From the NCBI GenBank assembly GCA_937981665.1, contig CALJOJ010000007.1, positions 1 through 64,000 of the forward strand: 64,000 nt of DNA, read 5' to 3'. How positions within the stretch are numbered: the first letter of the stretch is position 1; every line of letters begins with the position of its first letter. A program made the translations under genes and the position numbers. Shown piece by piece: positions 8,858 through 18,281 of this stretch. The notes beneath the pieces are model-generated. The model worked only from the letters and a program-made list of their open reading frames with translations. It did not search any database and was not told where the DNA came from. The DNA is from an uncultured Rubritalea sp. Lineage in GTDB: Bacteria; Verrucomicrobiota; Verrucomicrobiia; Verrucomicrobiales; Akkermansiaceae.

Positions 8858-10186
8858 ATGTTCGAAGTAAGAGACAAGCCAGAGATGGTAGAGAGAGCAT
8901 TGCTCGTCCGCCTAGCTTTCAATAAACGCGAAGAAGATGAAGACATCAGCCTACTAGAAGAGCTACAAGAACTCGTGCGCACCCTCGGGATAGGCGTAGC
9001 AGAGCTCCAGCTCGCCTTCTCACGCTCCATGCATCGCAAATATCTCTGCGGTACAGGTAAAGCCGACGAAATAGTAGCATTTGCCAAAGCTCATGAGTGT
9101 GACTGCATCATCTTTGATAACGAACTAGCACCATCTCAGCAACGTGAATGGGAAGAACTTTCCGGCATCTGCGTCATCGACCGTGAAGAGGTTATCTTAG
9201 ACATTTTCGCCCAGCGCGCACAGACTAAGGAAGCAACGCTGCAGGTAGAACTAGCCCGCATGCAATACGCTCTCCCAAGAATGGCACGCATGTGGAACCA
9301 CCTTGACCGCGAAGGTGGTGGTGGCACTGGTGGTGGCGGCAGTGCAGCCCGTGGTATGGGTGAGCAGCAGATCGAAGTAGATAGAAGACTCGCTCGTAAG
9401 CGCATCGACCGCACTAAGCGTGAACTTGAATCCGTGAGAACCCAGCGCAAAACCAGGCGTAAAGACCGTGAGAGACTAGACATGGCTCATGGTGCCATCG
9501 TCGGCTACACAAACGCGGGTAAATCCACTCTCCTAAACCAGCTTTCTGGCTCGGACATCATGGCTAAGGACATGCTCTTCGCTACGCTAGATACGACTAC
9601 TCGCAGCATCGATCTTCCAGATGGTCAGAATATATTACTCACAGACACCGTAGGATTTGTGAGAAATCTCCCTCACCGTCTTGTAGAAGCGTTTAAGGCG
9701 ACATTAGAAGAAGCTGTTCTAGCAGACTTCCTCATCCACGTCTTAGATGTGAACTCACCTGAAGCAGAAAAGTTTTTCAATACAACAATGGAAGTGCTTG
9801 CCGAACTAGGCTCTGAAGATAAGCCGATGATCATCGTCCTAAACAAAGCAGACCTAATCACTGAGCCAAAGGTCATTGAAAAACTCACCGAGCGACTCCA
9901 AGACAAATCACCTAATATTCTCGTAGCATCAGCATACAAGAATACAGGAATGGATGACATCCTAGCCGCCTGCTCTAAAGTGCTCGCTGAGCGCGTCCAG
10001 AAAAATGTTTACCGCATCCCGCAGTCAGATGGCCAGCATCTCAACCAGCTTCACCAAGAAGCTAAAGTACTAGATACGCAATACGAAGGTAACGATGTCA
10101 TCATCACCGCCATCGTTCCTGTCATTATAGCTGGGCGTCTCGAGCCATACCTAAAAGATAAGCCAGAAAAGAAACCTGAGTGGTAG
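8858..10186 (+). CDS. hflX: Ribosome-associated GTPase HflX
   Basis: 442 residues. The N-terminal HflX domain (GTGKADEIVAFAKAHECDCIIFDNELAPSQQREWE) is followed by a Gly-rich linker (EGGGGTGGGGSAARGMGEQQIEVDRR) and a coiled segment. The G domain starts near residue 212: G1 GYTNAGKS, G3 DTVGF, and G4 NKAD. HflX splits or rescues stalled 70S ribosomes, notably under heat stress. The length is typical. It is transcribed divergently from the FAD dehydrogenase and convergently with aat. Confidence 0.95.
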   Translation: MFEVRDKPEMVERALLVRLAFNKREEDEDISLLEELQELVRTLGIGVAELQLAFSRSMHRKYLCGTGKADEIVAFAKAHECDCIIFDNELAPSQQREWEELSGICVIDREEVILDIFAQRAQTKEATLQVELARMQYALPRMARMWNHLDREGGGGTGGGGSAARGMGEQQIEVDRRLARKRIDRTKRELESVRTQRKTRRKDRERLDMAHGAIVGYTNAGKSTLLNQLSGSDIMAKDMLFATLDTTTRSIDLPDGQNILLTDTVGFVRNLPHRLVEAFKATLEEAVLADFLIHVLDVNSPEAEKFFNTTMEVLAELGSEDKPMIIVLNKADLITEPKVIEKLTERLQDKSPNILVASAYKNTGMDDILAACSKVLAERVQKNVYRIPQSDGQHLNQLHQEAKVLDTQYEGNDVIITAIVPVIIAGRLEPYLKDKPEKKPEW

Positions 10187-10227
10187 CTCACTAGACGCCA
10201 AAGAACTGAACACCAATATCGACCGTT

Positions 10228-10815
10228 CTATGAGGTCTCTCTTGAAGACTCTAACAGAGGCGCCACCGCCTCTTCCAGAAGCCTAACATATACCTCACGC
10301 GGCACCTCATAACCGCCGAACTGCTTCAAGTGATCAGTCATCCACTGAGTATCTAACAGCTCGGCACCTTCTTCACGTAGCCAATCTACCAGATACACTA
10401 ACGCTATCTTACTAGCATCAGTCTTACGGCTAAACATACTTTCGCCAAAGAAGACATTACCAAGCTTCACCCCATAGAGTCCTCCTTGCAGACCATCCTC
10501 ATCCCAGCACTCCACAGAATGGGCACAGCCTAGATCATGCAGCGCCACATAGCTATCCTTGATCACCGGGTCAATCCACGTTTCCTCACGGTCAGAACAG
10601 CCATCCATCACTTCACGGAAAACAGTATCCATCCGCAGCTCGAACGGCTTCTTCTTCAACACCTTCTTTAGTCCTCGTGGTATATGAAACCTCTCATCCA
10701 ATGGTATCAAACCACGCATCGTCGGAGAAAACCACAGTAACTCACCCTCTTCAGCCATCGGAAAGACTCCTTCACTATAGGCTCCTAACAGGACATCTGG
10801 TGGTATCATTTCCAT
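10228..10815 (-). CDS. aat: Leucyl/phenylalanyl-tRNA-protein transferase
   Basis: 195 residues from the ATG at 10815 (MEMIPPDVLL); a GTG at 10845 would add ten residues not expected in the family. YSEGVFPMA, WFSPTMRGLIPLD, HSVECWDEDGLQGGLYGVKLGNVFFGESMFS and LLDTQWMTDHLKQFGGYEV are the hallmark motifs. The enzyme transfers Leu or Phe to N-terminal Arg or Lys and so marks proteins for ClpS/ClpAP under the N-end rule. It is divergent from apt. Confidence 0.93.
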   Translation of the reverse strand: MEMIPPDVLLGAYSEGVFPMAEEGELLWFSPTMRGLIPLDERFHIPRGLKKVLKKKPFELRMDTVFREVMDGCSDREETWIDPVIKDSYVALHDLGCAHSVECWDEDGLQGGLYGVKLGNVFFGESMFSRKTDASKIALVYLVDWLREEGAELLDTQWMTDHLKQFGGYEVPREVYVRLLEEAVAPLLESSRETS

Positions 10816-10922
10816 AACGCCTCTCACTATGCATGTCGTAGCCACATGATCAACTCAGTTTTTCTTTCTGCTGTCTCATATTTTGCGTGCAATATGATCT
10901 AATTTCGCATCTTATTTTATCC

Positions 10923-11441
10923 ATGCCAGATAGACTCAAGTCAGCCGTGCGCGATATCCCAGATTTCCCGATTCCGGGTATCCTCTTCAAGGACATCAGC
11001 CCTATTCTCGCTGACCCTAAATTACTGCAACACTCGATCGACCTATTAGTGAACATTGCAGATGATCAGAAAGTGGACAAAGTTGTAGGCATTGACGCTC
11101 GCGGCTTCATCTTTGGAGCGCCTGTAGCACTAGCTCTCAAGGCCGGCTTTATCCCTGTCCGAAAGCCTGGTAAGCTTCCATACAAAACTTACGAAGAGTC
11201 ATACTCACTCGAATACGGTGAGAATACCTTACAGATCCATCAAGATGCCATCCTCCCTGGAGAGAAAGTCCTCATCATCGATGACCTGCTTGCCACAGGT
11301 GGCACCGCAGCTGCTACGGTAGATCTTATAAAAAAACTCGGCGTGGAGATCATCAACGTCGCCTTCATCATCGAACTCAATGCTCTGAATGGCAGAGAAA
11401 AAATTGACGCACCTGTCAGTTCCATTATTCAGTACACCTAA
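10923..11441 (+). CDS. apt: Adenine phosphoribosyltransferase
   Basis: 172 residues from the ATG at 10923 (MPDRLKSAVRDIPDFP). The frame is open further upstream, but the family starts here. GILFKDISPIL, GIDARGFIFGAPVALAL and RKPGKLPYKTYEESYSLEYG are signature stretches; the PRPP loop is VLIIDDLLATGGTAAA. It converts adenine and PRPP to AMP for purine salvage. It lies 39 nt upstream of pgi on the same strand. Confidence 0.95.
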   Translation: MPDRLKSAVRDIPDFPIPGILFKDISPILADPKLLQHSIDLLVNIADDQKVDKVVGIDARGFIFGAPVALALKAGFIPVRKPGKLPYKTYEESYSLEYGENTLQIHQDAILPGEKVLIIDDLLATGGTAAATVDLIKKLGVEIINVAFIIELNALNGREKIDAPVSSIIQYT

Positions 11442-11480
11442 CCATTTACTCTAACAAATCTACTTAACCAAAATATCATT

Positions 11481-13037
11481 ATGTCAAACTGGAACACCTA
11501 CACTAACCTTCTACGTTACCAAGATCTTAGATTCTCTCTCGACCTCTCTCGCACTGATATGGAGCAGTCATATATTGACTCTCTCAAACCACAGATCGAC
11601 AGAGCATACGCAGACCTCATCAAGACCGAAGCTGGCGAAATAACTAACCCTGATGAAGGCCGCATGGTAGGTCACTACTGGCTAAGAAATGCTGATCTCG
11701 CACCCACTCCAGAGATCAAGGCTCAGATCACCGAGCCACTCGCTCAGCTCAAGCAGCTAGCAGAAGACGTCCACCGTGGAAATATAGCTCCGGCATCTGG
11801 CGGCAGATTTGAGAACCTCCTCATCATCGGCATCGGTGGTTCAGCTCTCGGCCCACAGCTCGTCTATGACGCACTCGGCACAGACAGCATGCTCACTACA
11901 TTCTTCTTTGACAACACAGACCCAGAAGGCTGTGACGCTACTCTCAAAAAAATACGTAAGGCAGGTGGACTTGATAAAACTCTCTCACTCGTAGTTTCAA
12001 AATCTGGCGGTACAGCCGAGACACGTAACGCAATGTTAGAAGCTGAAAAAGCATACGAAGACGCAGGTCTGAAATTTGGAGCTCACACAGTCGCCATCAC
12101 TGGAGTTGACTCGAAGCTTGATAAGTACGCAGTGGATCATGCATTCATCGCACGCATCCCTATGGAAGACTGGGTCGGCGGAAGAACATCTGTCATGTCC
12201 ACCGTAGGTCTAGTTCCAGCAGCACTTCAAGGAATAGACATCGACGCACTCTTAAAAGGAGCGAAAGACATGGATGCGCGTACTCGCGAGCAAGACACAG
12301 CGAAAAATGCAGCGATGCAGCTCGCACTCGCATGGCACCACGCTGGAAATGGTAAAGGTGAAAAAGACATGGTAGTACTCCCGTACAAGGACTCACTCAT
12401 GCTCTTCTCTAAGTACCTCCAACAGCTCGTCATGGAGTCACTCGGTAAAGAACATGATCTCGATGGCAATGTCGTTAATCAAGGGATCGCTGTCTACGGT
12501 AACAAAGGATCCACTGACCAGCACGCATACATCCAGCAGCTCCGTGACGGAGTGAATAACTTCTTCGCCACATTCATCGAAGTCAGAAATGGTAGAGAAG
12601 GAAGCAGCATAGAAGTAGACCCTGGAAACACCAGCGCTGACTACCTCCAAGGCTTCCTCAGAGGCACACGTAAGGCACTCTATGAGTCAGGCAGAAAGTC
12701 TATCACCCTTTCTATTCACAAGGTAACACCACATTCACTAGGTATGCTCATCGCCCTCTTCGAGCGTGCAGTGAGCTTCTACGCATCACTCATCAATGTA
12801 AATGCATACCACCAGCCAGGAGTCGAAGCAGGGAAAAAAGCTGCCGGCGACTTCCTCGAAACACTCAACCAAGTCCGTGGCGCACTCACTGGATGGGAGA
12901 AAACAGCAGCAGAGATAGCGGAAGCGATTAGTCACGATGCTGAAGATGTATACCATGCACTCGTTCACCTCTCTGCTAACTCAGAAGCCATTCAGAGCGA
13001 GGGTGACAACCCAAGTGAAGACACCTTCACGCTCTAA
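11481..13037 (+). CDS. pgi: Glucose-6-phosphate isomerase
   Basis: 518 residues. IIGIGGSALGPQLVYDAL starts the sugar-phosphate isomerase domain; VSKSGGTAETRNAM and GGRTSVMSTVGLVPAAL are the phosphate-binding and PGI signatures; GNKGSTDQHAYIQQLRDG holds the catalytic region, with H and K residues near the C-terminus (NVNAYHQPGVEAGKKAAG). It interconverts glucose-6-P and fructose-6-P. The length is slightly below the E. coli form. It follows apt and is followed after 14 nt by the LptF/G-type permease. Confidence 0.95.
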   Translation: MSNWNTYTNLLRYQDLRFSLDLSRTDMEQSYIDSLKPQIDRAYADLIKTEAGEITNPDEGRMVGHYWLRNADLAPTPEIKAQITEPLAQLKQLAEDVHRGNIAPASGGRFENLLIIGIGGSALGPQLVYDALGTDSMLTTFFFDNTDPEGCDATLKKIRKAGGLDKTLSLVVSKSGGTAETRNAMLEAEKAYEDAGLKFGAHTVAITGVDSKLDKYAVDHAFIARIPMEDWVGGRTSVMSTVGLVPAALQGIDIDALLKGAKDMDARTREQDTAKNAAMQLALAWHHAGNGKGEKDMVVLPYKDSLMLFSKYLQQLVMESLGKEHDLDGNVVNQGIAVYGNKGSTDQHAYIQQLRDGVNNFFATFIEVRNGREGSSIEVDPGNTSADYLQGFLRGTRKALYESGRKSITLSIHKVTPHSLGMLIALFERAVSFYASLINVNAYHQPGVEAGKKAAGDFLETLNQVRGALTGWEKTAAEIAEAISHDAEDVYHALVHLSANSEAIQSEGDNPSEDTFTL

Positions 13038-13051
13038 CACATCTCATTTCC

Positions 13052-14158
13052 GTGCTTCGCTTTGACCGCTACATCGGCAAGAATCTACTCACTACGACAT
13101 TGTTCGCAGTGGCTATCTTGAGTGGCGTCTTCTTGCTCGGAAATATCTTTAAGGAAGCTCGCCCACTCTTCGTGGGCAAGCATCCTTCCCCCTTTCTCAT
13201 TCTGGAGTTCATCTTCAGTGTGCTCCCCTATTCACTGCTATTTACCATCCCGTTTAGTTTCTTAGCAGCAGTAATGCTCGTCTTTGGACGCCTTTCTGCA
13301 GACAATGAAATCCTCTCTATGCGGATGGCTGGTCAGAGCCTACCAAGGATCGCCCTTCCAGTATTCGTAGTAGCTGCTATACTCTCAGGTTTCTGCTTTT
13401 GGCTAAACTCAGAAGTCTCTCCTAAGGCTAAAGCAAGAGTAAAAAACCTGCTTATTAGTGCAGTCAAAAACGATCCTAACAAATTTCTCGACCCAGGCGT
13501 AGTTCAGACTCAGCTTGCCGACAAACGTATCTACGTAAGAGAACGTGAAGACGATAACCTATACGGTCTCCATATCCATGATATCTCCTCAGTGGATGAA
13601 GACTCAACCGTCGCGTCGAACTTCTACGTCTACGCTGAGTCAGCTCTCATCTACGTGGACATGGATAAAAGCCAGATCAAGCTGAAGCTAAAGAATGCCT
13701 TTGCTCTACAAAATGATAGTAATGGCACAAAAATGCCAATCACCGTCAGTGACGTAGACCCTGTTCTATTCAGTTTTGACAATAAGCGTAAACGCCGCAT
13801 CAAAGCCTCAGCGATGACGAATTCCGAAATCAGAGCCTACCTAGCTGAGAACCCAGACCTACCCAAAAAGAAAAAAGCAGACTTCGTCCACGCCATTACC
13901 TCTAGACAATCATTCTCTCTAGCCTGCCTCGCCTTCGCCATCATCGGCGTCCCCCTTGGCATAGGAGCTAGGCGCAAAGACTCGTCTACAGGATTCATCC
14001 TCAGCATCGTCATTGGCCTCGGCTACTTCCTCTTCCACATCTTTGCCGGTCAGATAGAAGATGATACTAGTAAGCTATCTACATTTCTTTTCTGGCTTCC
14101 TAATATTCTAGCACTTATCATAGGCACTTGGTTATTTAGAAGATTTAGATCGAAATAA
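13052..14158 (+). CDS. LptF/LptG-family LPS export permease
   Basis: 368 residues starting with GTG. The N-terminal block FDRYIGKNLLTTTLFAVAILSGVFLLG, four further hydrophobic helices and a central periplasmic domain (residues about 130-260) fit the YjgP/YjgQ family. With LptB, LptF and LptG form the inner-membrane ABC complex that lifts LPS onto the periplasmic bridge. Only one copy is here, so F and G cannot be told apart. Together with kdsB further on, it supports an LPS-bearing outer membrane. Confidence 0.85.
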   Translation: MLRFDRYIGKNLLTTTLFAVAILSGVFLLGNIFKEARPLFVGKHPSPFLILEFIFSVLPYSLLFTIPFSFLAAVMLVFGRLSADNEILSMRMAGQSLPRIALPVFVVAAILSGFCFWLNSEVSPKAKARVKNLLISAVKNDPNKFLDPGVVQTQLADKRIYVREREDDNLYGLHIHDISSVDEDSTVASNFYVYAESALIYVDMDKSQIKLKLKNAFALQNDSNGTKMPITVSDVDPVLFSFDNKRKRRIKASAMTNSEIRAYLAENPDLPKKKKADFVHAITSRQSFSLACLAFAIIGVPLGIGARRKDSSTGFILSIVIGLGYFLFHIFAGQIEDDTSKLSTFLFWLPNILALIIGTWLFRRFRSK

Positions 14159-14177
14159 GAGACATCTTATACTAGTA

Positions 14178-14196
14178 TTATACTCTTAGAGTATAA
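14178..14196. promoter_or_regulatory. Perfect inverted repeat upstream of the SulP gene
   Basis: TTATACTC, three bases, GAGTATAA: an 8-bp perfect palindrome between the permease stop (14158) and the SulP start (14218). It could be an operator for the SulP gene; no T-run follows, so it is a poor terminator. No regulator family is recognised. Confidence 0.35.
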
Positions 14197-14217
14197 CCTC
14201 ACCTAAGCAGTCAGCAT

Positions 14218-16086
14218 ATGCGCAAATACTTCAGTAAAATCAGAGCAGCAATTAATACATTCTTTACAGAGAACAGCATTAAACTCTTCCCAGTAAAAGA
14301 CGCGCTTAAGGAATACCAGAAAAAGGATGTTAGTTATGACATCAAGGCTGCACTCAATGTATCACTACTCACCATCCCTCAAGGCATGGCCTATGCCGCC
14401 ATTGCAGAACTCCCTATCTACTACGGGATTATTAGCTCTATAGTAGCTTCACTCATAGCACCTATTTTCACCAGTTCACGGCATACTATCCTAGGTCCTA
14501 CTAATGCGACCTCCCTCATGGTGCTGACGTTTTTCACATCATCAGCTGCAGTGACCTTGACTCAGCCATCGGTAGCATACATGCCGCTATTAGTCTTTCT
14601 CGTAGGTATCATCTCTGTACTAGGCGCATTATTTAAGCTCGCAGACTTACTCCAGTTTGTTTCACGCAGTGTACTTGTAGGCTACATCACCGGTGCCGCG
14701 CTACTCATCATGAATGGTCAGTTCAAGCACATTCTAGGTGTCGCAACTCCTCTAAAGGAAGTAATCAGCGCGCGCAAGGATAACAACGAAGCCGTCAATT
14801 TCTTTACCAGCTTCTTTGATCTCACCTCACTCTGGGAACAGTTCCAGTGGCAGCCACTAGCCCTCGGTATCTGCACCCTAGCTCTCTATCTCATACTCAC
14901 GAGAAAGCTTCCCATGCTGCCTAACTTTGCACTATGTCTAGCAATATCATCAATAGCCGCTCTCATCCTCAAGAATGGATACTCTGACTTTAACCTAGAT
15001 TGTTTCTCATCATTCCAGTTAGACAAATTCAGCATTGGACTCCCAAGTTTCAACTTCAACGATATTTCTATCCTGCTCAGTATCGCCTTCGCCATCGCAT
15101 TCCTCGCATCCCTTGAAAATACCGTCATGGCAAAGTCACTCGGAAGTAGAACCGGAGAACGTCCAGATGTGAACCAAGACATGTTCTCCGTGGGTATGGC
15201 AAATATTGCCTGCTCACTATTAGCTCCAATGCCAGCATCAGGCTCACTTACCCGCTCAGCACTAAACTCTGAGTCAGGAGCCAAATCTAGATTCTCATCC
15301 ATCTACAATGCTCTGTTCTGCCTCATCGGCTTCTACATACTATGTAAGCTACCCATCGTAGAAAACATTCCCAAAGCAACTCTCGCCGCATTAGTCGTAG
15401 GCATTGCTATCTCCCTCATTAAGTGGAAAAACATTCGTATCTGCCTTAACTCCACTCGTGATGACGCCATCGTCGTCTTCGTCACCTTTGCCGCCACACT
15501 GATAACACGCCTGGATACTGCCATCTACATAGGCGTCGCCCTATCCATCTCACTCTTCCTCAGAAAGGCATCTAGACCACACCTCGTGGAATACGAAGTC
15601 TCAGATGAAGGTAACCTCCGTGAGCGAAACATTAAAAAAGACCGCCCGAACCCAGCCATCTCCATCGTACACGTAGAAGGTGAACTCTACTTCGGAGCCG
15701 CTGACCTCTTCCGCACCCAAGTCCAGCGCACAGCATCTGACCCGAACCTCAAAGTCATCATCCTGCGGATGAAAAACGCACGTCACCTAGATGCCACATC
15801 CGTCCTCGCCCTTGATGCACTCATCAGACACACACGAGCCCAAGGTCGGCACGTCATCATCTCCGGTGCTACTAGAGAAGTCTACCTAGTTCTAAAGCAC
15901 TCAGGCGTACTAGAAACCGTGCTAGAAGGCTGCGACCGATCCCAAGGCGAAACCAACCTCTTCTTCACCTCACCAAGTAACCCAAACCTCTCCACCCGCG
16001 ATGCCCTACTAAGAGCCCAAGAACTCTTAGGAACAGATAAAGCAGACATCAAGATCTTCTACGACCCGAGCCAAGAGAAGAAGTAG
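14218..16086 (+). CDS. SulP-family sulfate/anion transporter with STAS domain
   Basis: 622 residues. After a short cytoplasmic N-terminus, SLLTIPQGMAYAAIAELPIYYGIISSIVASLIAPIF is the SLC26/SulP signature, and about 10-12 hydrophobic helices follow to residue about 445. The C-terminal STAS domain (ISIVHVEGELYFGAADLF, HLDATSVLALDALI) occupies about residues 470-600. It probably imports sulfate, but SulP proteins may also carry bicarbonate or other anions. The next gene downstream is an arylsulfatase, which fits sulfate handling. Confidence 0.9.
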   Translation: MRKYFSKIRAAINTFFTENSIKLFPVKDALKEYQKKDVSYDIKAALNVSLLTIPQGMAYAAIAELPIYYGIISSIVASLIAPIFTSSRHTILGPTNATSLMVLTFFTSSAAVTLTQPSVAYMPLLVFLVGIISVLGALFKLADLLQFVSRSVLVGYITGAALLIMNGQFKHILGVATPLKEVISARKDNNEAVNFFTSFFDLTSLWEQFQWQPLALGICTLALYLILTRKLPMLPNFALCLAISSIAALILKNGYSDFNLDCFSSFQLDKFSIGLPSFNFNDISILLSIAFAIAFLASLENTVMAKSLGSRTGERPDVNQDMFSVGMANIACSLLAPMPASGSLTRSALNSESGAKSRFSSIYNALFCLIGFYILCKLPIVENIPKATLAALVVGIAISLIKWKNIRICLNSTRDDAIVVFVTFAATLITRLDTAIYIGVALSISLFLRKASRPHLVEYEVSDEGNLRERNIKKDRPNPAISIVHVEGELYFGAADLFRTQVQRTASDPNLKVIILRMKNARHLDATSVLALDALIRHTRAQGRHVIISGATREVYLVLKHSGVLETVLEGCDRSQGETNLFFTSPSNPNLSTRDALLRAQELLGTDKADIKIFYDPSQEKK

Positions 16087-16390
16087 TAGATCAATAATTT
16101 ACAACAATCAAAAGCCTAACAGAGTTAACCTATCTCCACACACTACAGCCCACATAGTCTCTAAATGTTTCTTAGTACGATTAAAAACACAGAGATAGAA
16201 CGGCCTTCTCAGTTACTTACTTCTCAATCATACAGCACTAGCATTATTGCTATACCCCCTCACCTCTGCTGATTGATACGTTGGATATTTTCTTCCACTA
16301 GGTTAATAAACAAAGAACAATGTTCTGGCATAGGGGAAAAATAGGAAAATTTACAATTGCTTTAAGCAAGGTAAGCTATTATCTAATTTC
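16087..16390. promoter_or_regulatory. 304-base gap with two small palindromes before the arylsulfatase
   Basis: No gene is seen. Near the arylsulfatase start lie AGAAC-AAT-GTTCT (16314-16326) and TTGCTT-T-AAGCAA (16357-16369). Either could be a regulator site for the sulfatase; neither matches a motif I can name. The end of the gap is AT-rich, unlike the gene that follows. Confidence 0.3.
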
Positions 16391-17764
16391 ATGATTAAAA
16401 ATATCTTCTTGTCCCTTCTACTCACCCCGCTTTTGGCGGCTGAAAAGAAACCTAACATCGTTCTAATTATGACGGACGATGCAGGGTGGGAGTGCTTTGG
16501 TTCCTATGGAGCCGAGGATTACCAAACCCCTCACCTTGACCGTTTGGCGGCAGAGGGCGTGAAGTTTGAGCATTGCTACTCCACCCCGATCTGCACGCCC
16601 TCACGCGTCATGATCATGACGGGAAAGTATAACTTCCGGAACTATACCTATTTTGGCTACCTGAACCCTGAGGAGAAAACCTTTGGACATTTGCTCAAGC
16701 AGGCCGGCTATCAAACGGCGATAGCGGGCAAATGGCAGCTCAACGGAATTTATGATCCCAAGGTCTTTGAAGATCACTTAGATAACAAACGCCCCTACCA
16801 AGCGGGCTTTGATGAGTATGCCCTCTGGCAGCTTACCAAACAAAAATCTGGAGAGCGCTTCTGGAGCCCACCTCTAGAAATCAACGGGAAGTTTTTAACG
16901 GTGGAGCAGAATCAGGATCTCTATGGCCCCGATATCATGAGTGATTTTGTCTGCGACTTTATCGAGCGGAATCAGGATAAACCCTTCTTTGTCTACTACC
17001 CGACGGTACTGGTGCATGATCCTTTTGTGCCCACGCCGGACAGCATTGGTGATCGGCCACGAGGACAACAGACAAATATAGAGCCAAAGAGTCTAGCACA
17101 GAAAAAGATGCACTTCGTGGAAATGGTCAACTACTTGGACAAGATCGTCGGTAAAGTGGTCGCCAAATTGGAGGCGGTCGGTCAGCTAGAGAACACCTTG
17201 ATTTTGTTCACCTCAGACAACGGGACACATAAGAAAATCCAGTCACAGTGGGATGGGCGCCTTATTCGGGGGGGCAAGGGCGGCATGAAGGATCACGGCA
17301 CGCACGTCCCGCTGATTGCCTACTGGAAAGGGAAGTCAGTCAAGGGCCTCGCCTGCCAGGACCTCGTTGATTTTACGGATGTTTACGCCACCTTAGCTGC
17401 GGTGGCAGGGATTCAGCTCGACGCCACCGACCCCAAAGATGGGCAGAGCTTTTTGCCTCAACTTCTCGGTCAGCCCACTACGCCGCGCACGCATGTACTC
17501 TGTCACTATCAACCCTATTGGCATAACGATCCGGGAGCTTTTGTGCGAAACGACCAGTTCAAACTCTATGCCGATGGGCAGTTCTACGACATCGCCAAGG
17601 ATTTGGATGAGGCGGAGAACCTCGCGGGATCGCTCAAGGGAGTCCCCGCGATCACCGCATATCAAAAACTCAAAAAACTCATCGACCAAGTTCCGCCCGT
17701 TCCTTCAGGTGGGAGAAAAAGTCGAAAACGTCCGATCTACCCCGATTGGCCACTTGTGAAATAG
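16391..17764 (+). CDS. Secreted arylsulfatase (S1 family)
   Basis: 457 residues with a signal peptide (MIKNIFLSLLLTPLLAAEKK). PNIVLIMTDDAGW holds the metal-binding Asp pair. The formylglycine motif is C68-T-P-S-R, then MTGKYNFRNY; ILFTSDNGTHKK and GGKGGMKDHGTHVPLIAYW are the later active-site blocks. It likely cleaves sulfate esters from algal or host glycans in the periplasm or outside. The DNA is visibly richer in G and C than its neighbours and uses codons such as GGG, GCG and CGG that are rare nearby, which suggests recent gain. It sits beside the SulP gene. Confidence 0.9.
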   Translation: MIKNIFLSLLLTPLLAAEKKPNIVLIMTDDAGWECFGSYGAEDYQTPHLDRLAAEGVKFEHCYSTPICTPSRVMIMTGKYNFRNYTYFGYLNPEEKTFGHLLKQAGYQTAIAGKWQLNGIYDPKVFEDHLDNKRPYQAGFDEYALWQLTKQKSGERFWSPPLEINGKFLTVEQNQDLYGPDIMSDFVCDFIERNQDKPFFVYYPTVLVHDPFVPTPDSIGDRPRGQQTNIEPKSLAQKKMHFVEMVNYLDKIVGKVVAKLEAVGQLENTLILFTSDNGTHKKIQSQWDGRLIRGGKGGMKDHGTHVPLIAYWKGKSVKGLACQDLVDFTDVYATLAAVAGIQLDATDPKDGQSFLPQLLGQPTTPRTHVLCHYQPYWHNDPGAFVRNDQFKLYADGQFYDIAKDLDEAENLAGSLKGVPAITAYQKLKKLIDQVPPVPSGGRKSRKRPIYPDWPLVK

Positions 17765-17903
17765 GCATCAGAACTCGGCGGGATTTTCTTCAGAATATAA
17801 AAAAATCTTATATCACGTCTAGGTTCAGAGAGGCGGAACGACGGGGATATTTCTTTTAAAATACAAGGTATGACGAAGGCGTGACGGGGAAATCATAGAT
17901 GTG

Positions 17904-18092
17904 TTAACACTTGTGTTCACTCCATTCAATGAGTTTAGACTGTGGTAAAACATGCTCAAAGAGCATCGATAACTCTGAGATTGTAGTAGCCCCAAATTCT
18001 TTGATTTTATCTTGAAAAAGATCTTCAGAAGACCGCTTAGCACTGCCATAAAGGTAGATAGAAAAGCCTCTCAAAAATGGTTCTTTTTTTGT
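17904..18092 (-). pseudogene. Short ORF, possible remnant of a transposase N-terminus
   Basis: The 502-base gap 17765-18266 holds one open stretch of interest: about 60 codons on the minus strand without an ATG, including KIKEFGATTISELSMLFEHVLPQSKLIEW. The pattern (a Phe-Gly-x-x-T helix, then Leu-rich and LPxSKL) faintly recalls the N-terminus of IS4-type transposases. It stops at TAA (17904-17906), and nothing like the catalytic domain follows. It may be a relic linked to arrival of the neighbouring arylsulfatase. The call is weak. Confidence 0.25.
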
Positions 18093-18262
18093 TCACATAA
18101 TAAATAACCATAGACAGACTCTTAAGTTCCTCGCATTTTACAGCCAGCTATAATTTTACATAACCCAGAAGTCAGTTGATGGAAAACTCCATACTCATTC
18201 TGGAAACTACTTGCACATTATCGCCAATTACGGCATATATCGGCTAACTTACCAAAAATCAC

Positions 18263-18281
18263 ACTAATGAGAATCATTCTT
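18263..18281. promoter_or_regulatory. Fur-box-like iron regulatory site overlapping the start codon
   Basis: ACTAATGAGAATCATTCTT matches 14 of 19 positions of the classical Fur box (GATAATGATAATCATTATC), with AATGA/TCATT as inverted arms. It covers the ATG of the iron-binding protein gene and encodes its first residues (MRIIL). A repressor bound here would block transcription at or just past the start. Confidence 0.6.

Noticed and set aside
9310-9345. Gly-rich GGT repeat run
   Set aside because: It is the normal glycine linker of HflX, not an insertion.
12193-12968. Several antisense ORFs within pgi
   Set aside because: Shadows of the isomerase gene in other frames.
17825-18049. Minus-strand ORF of 74 codons in the arylsulfatase gap
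   Set aside because: Composition is unlike protein; the parallel frame at 17904-18092 looks slightly more coding and is listed as a weak relic.
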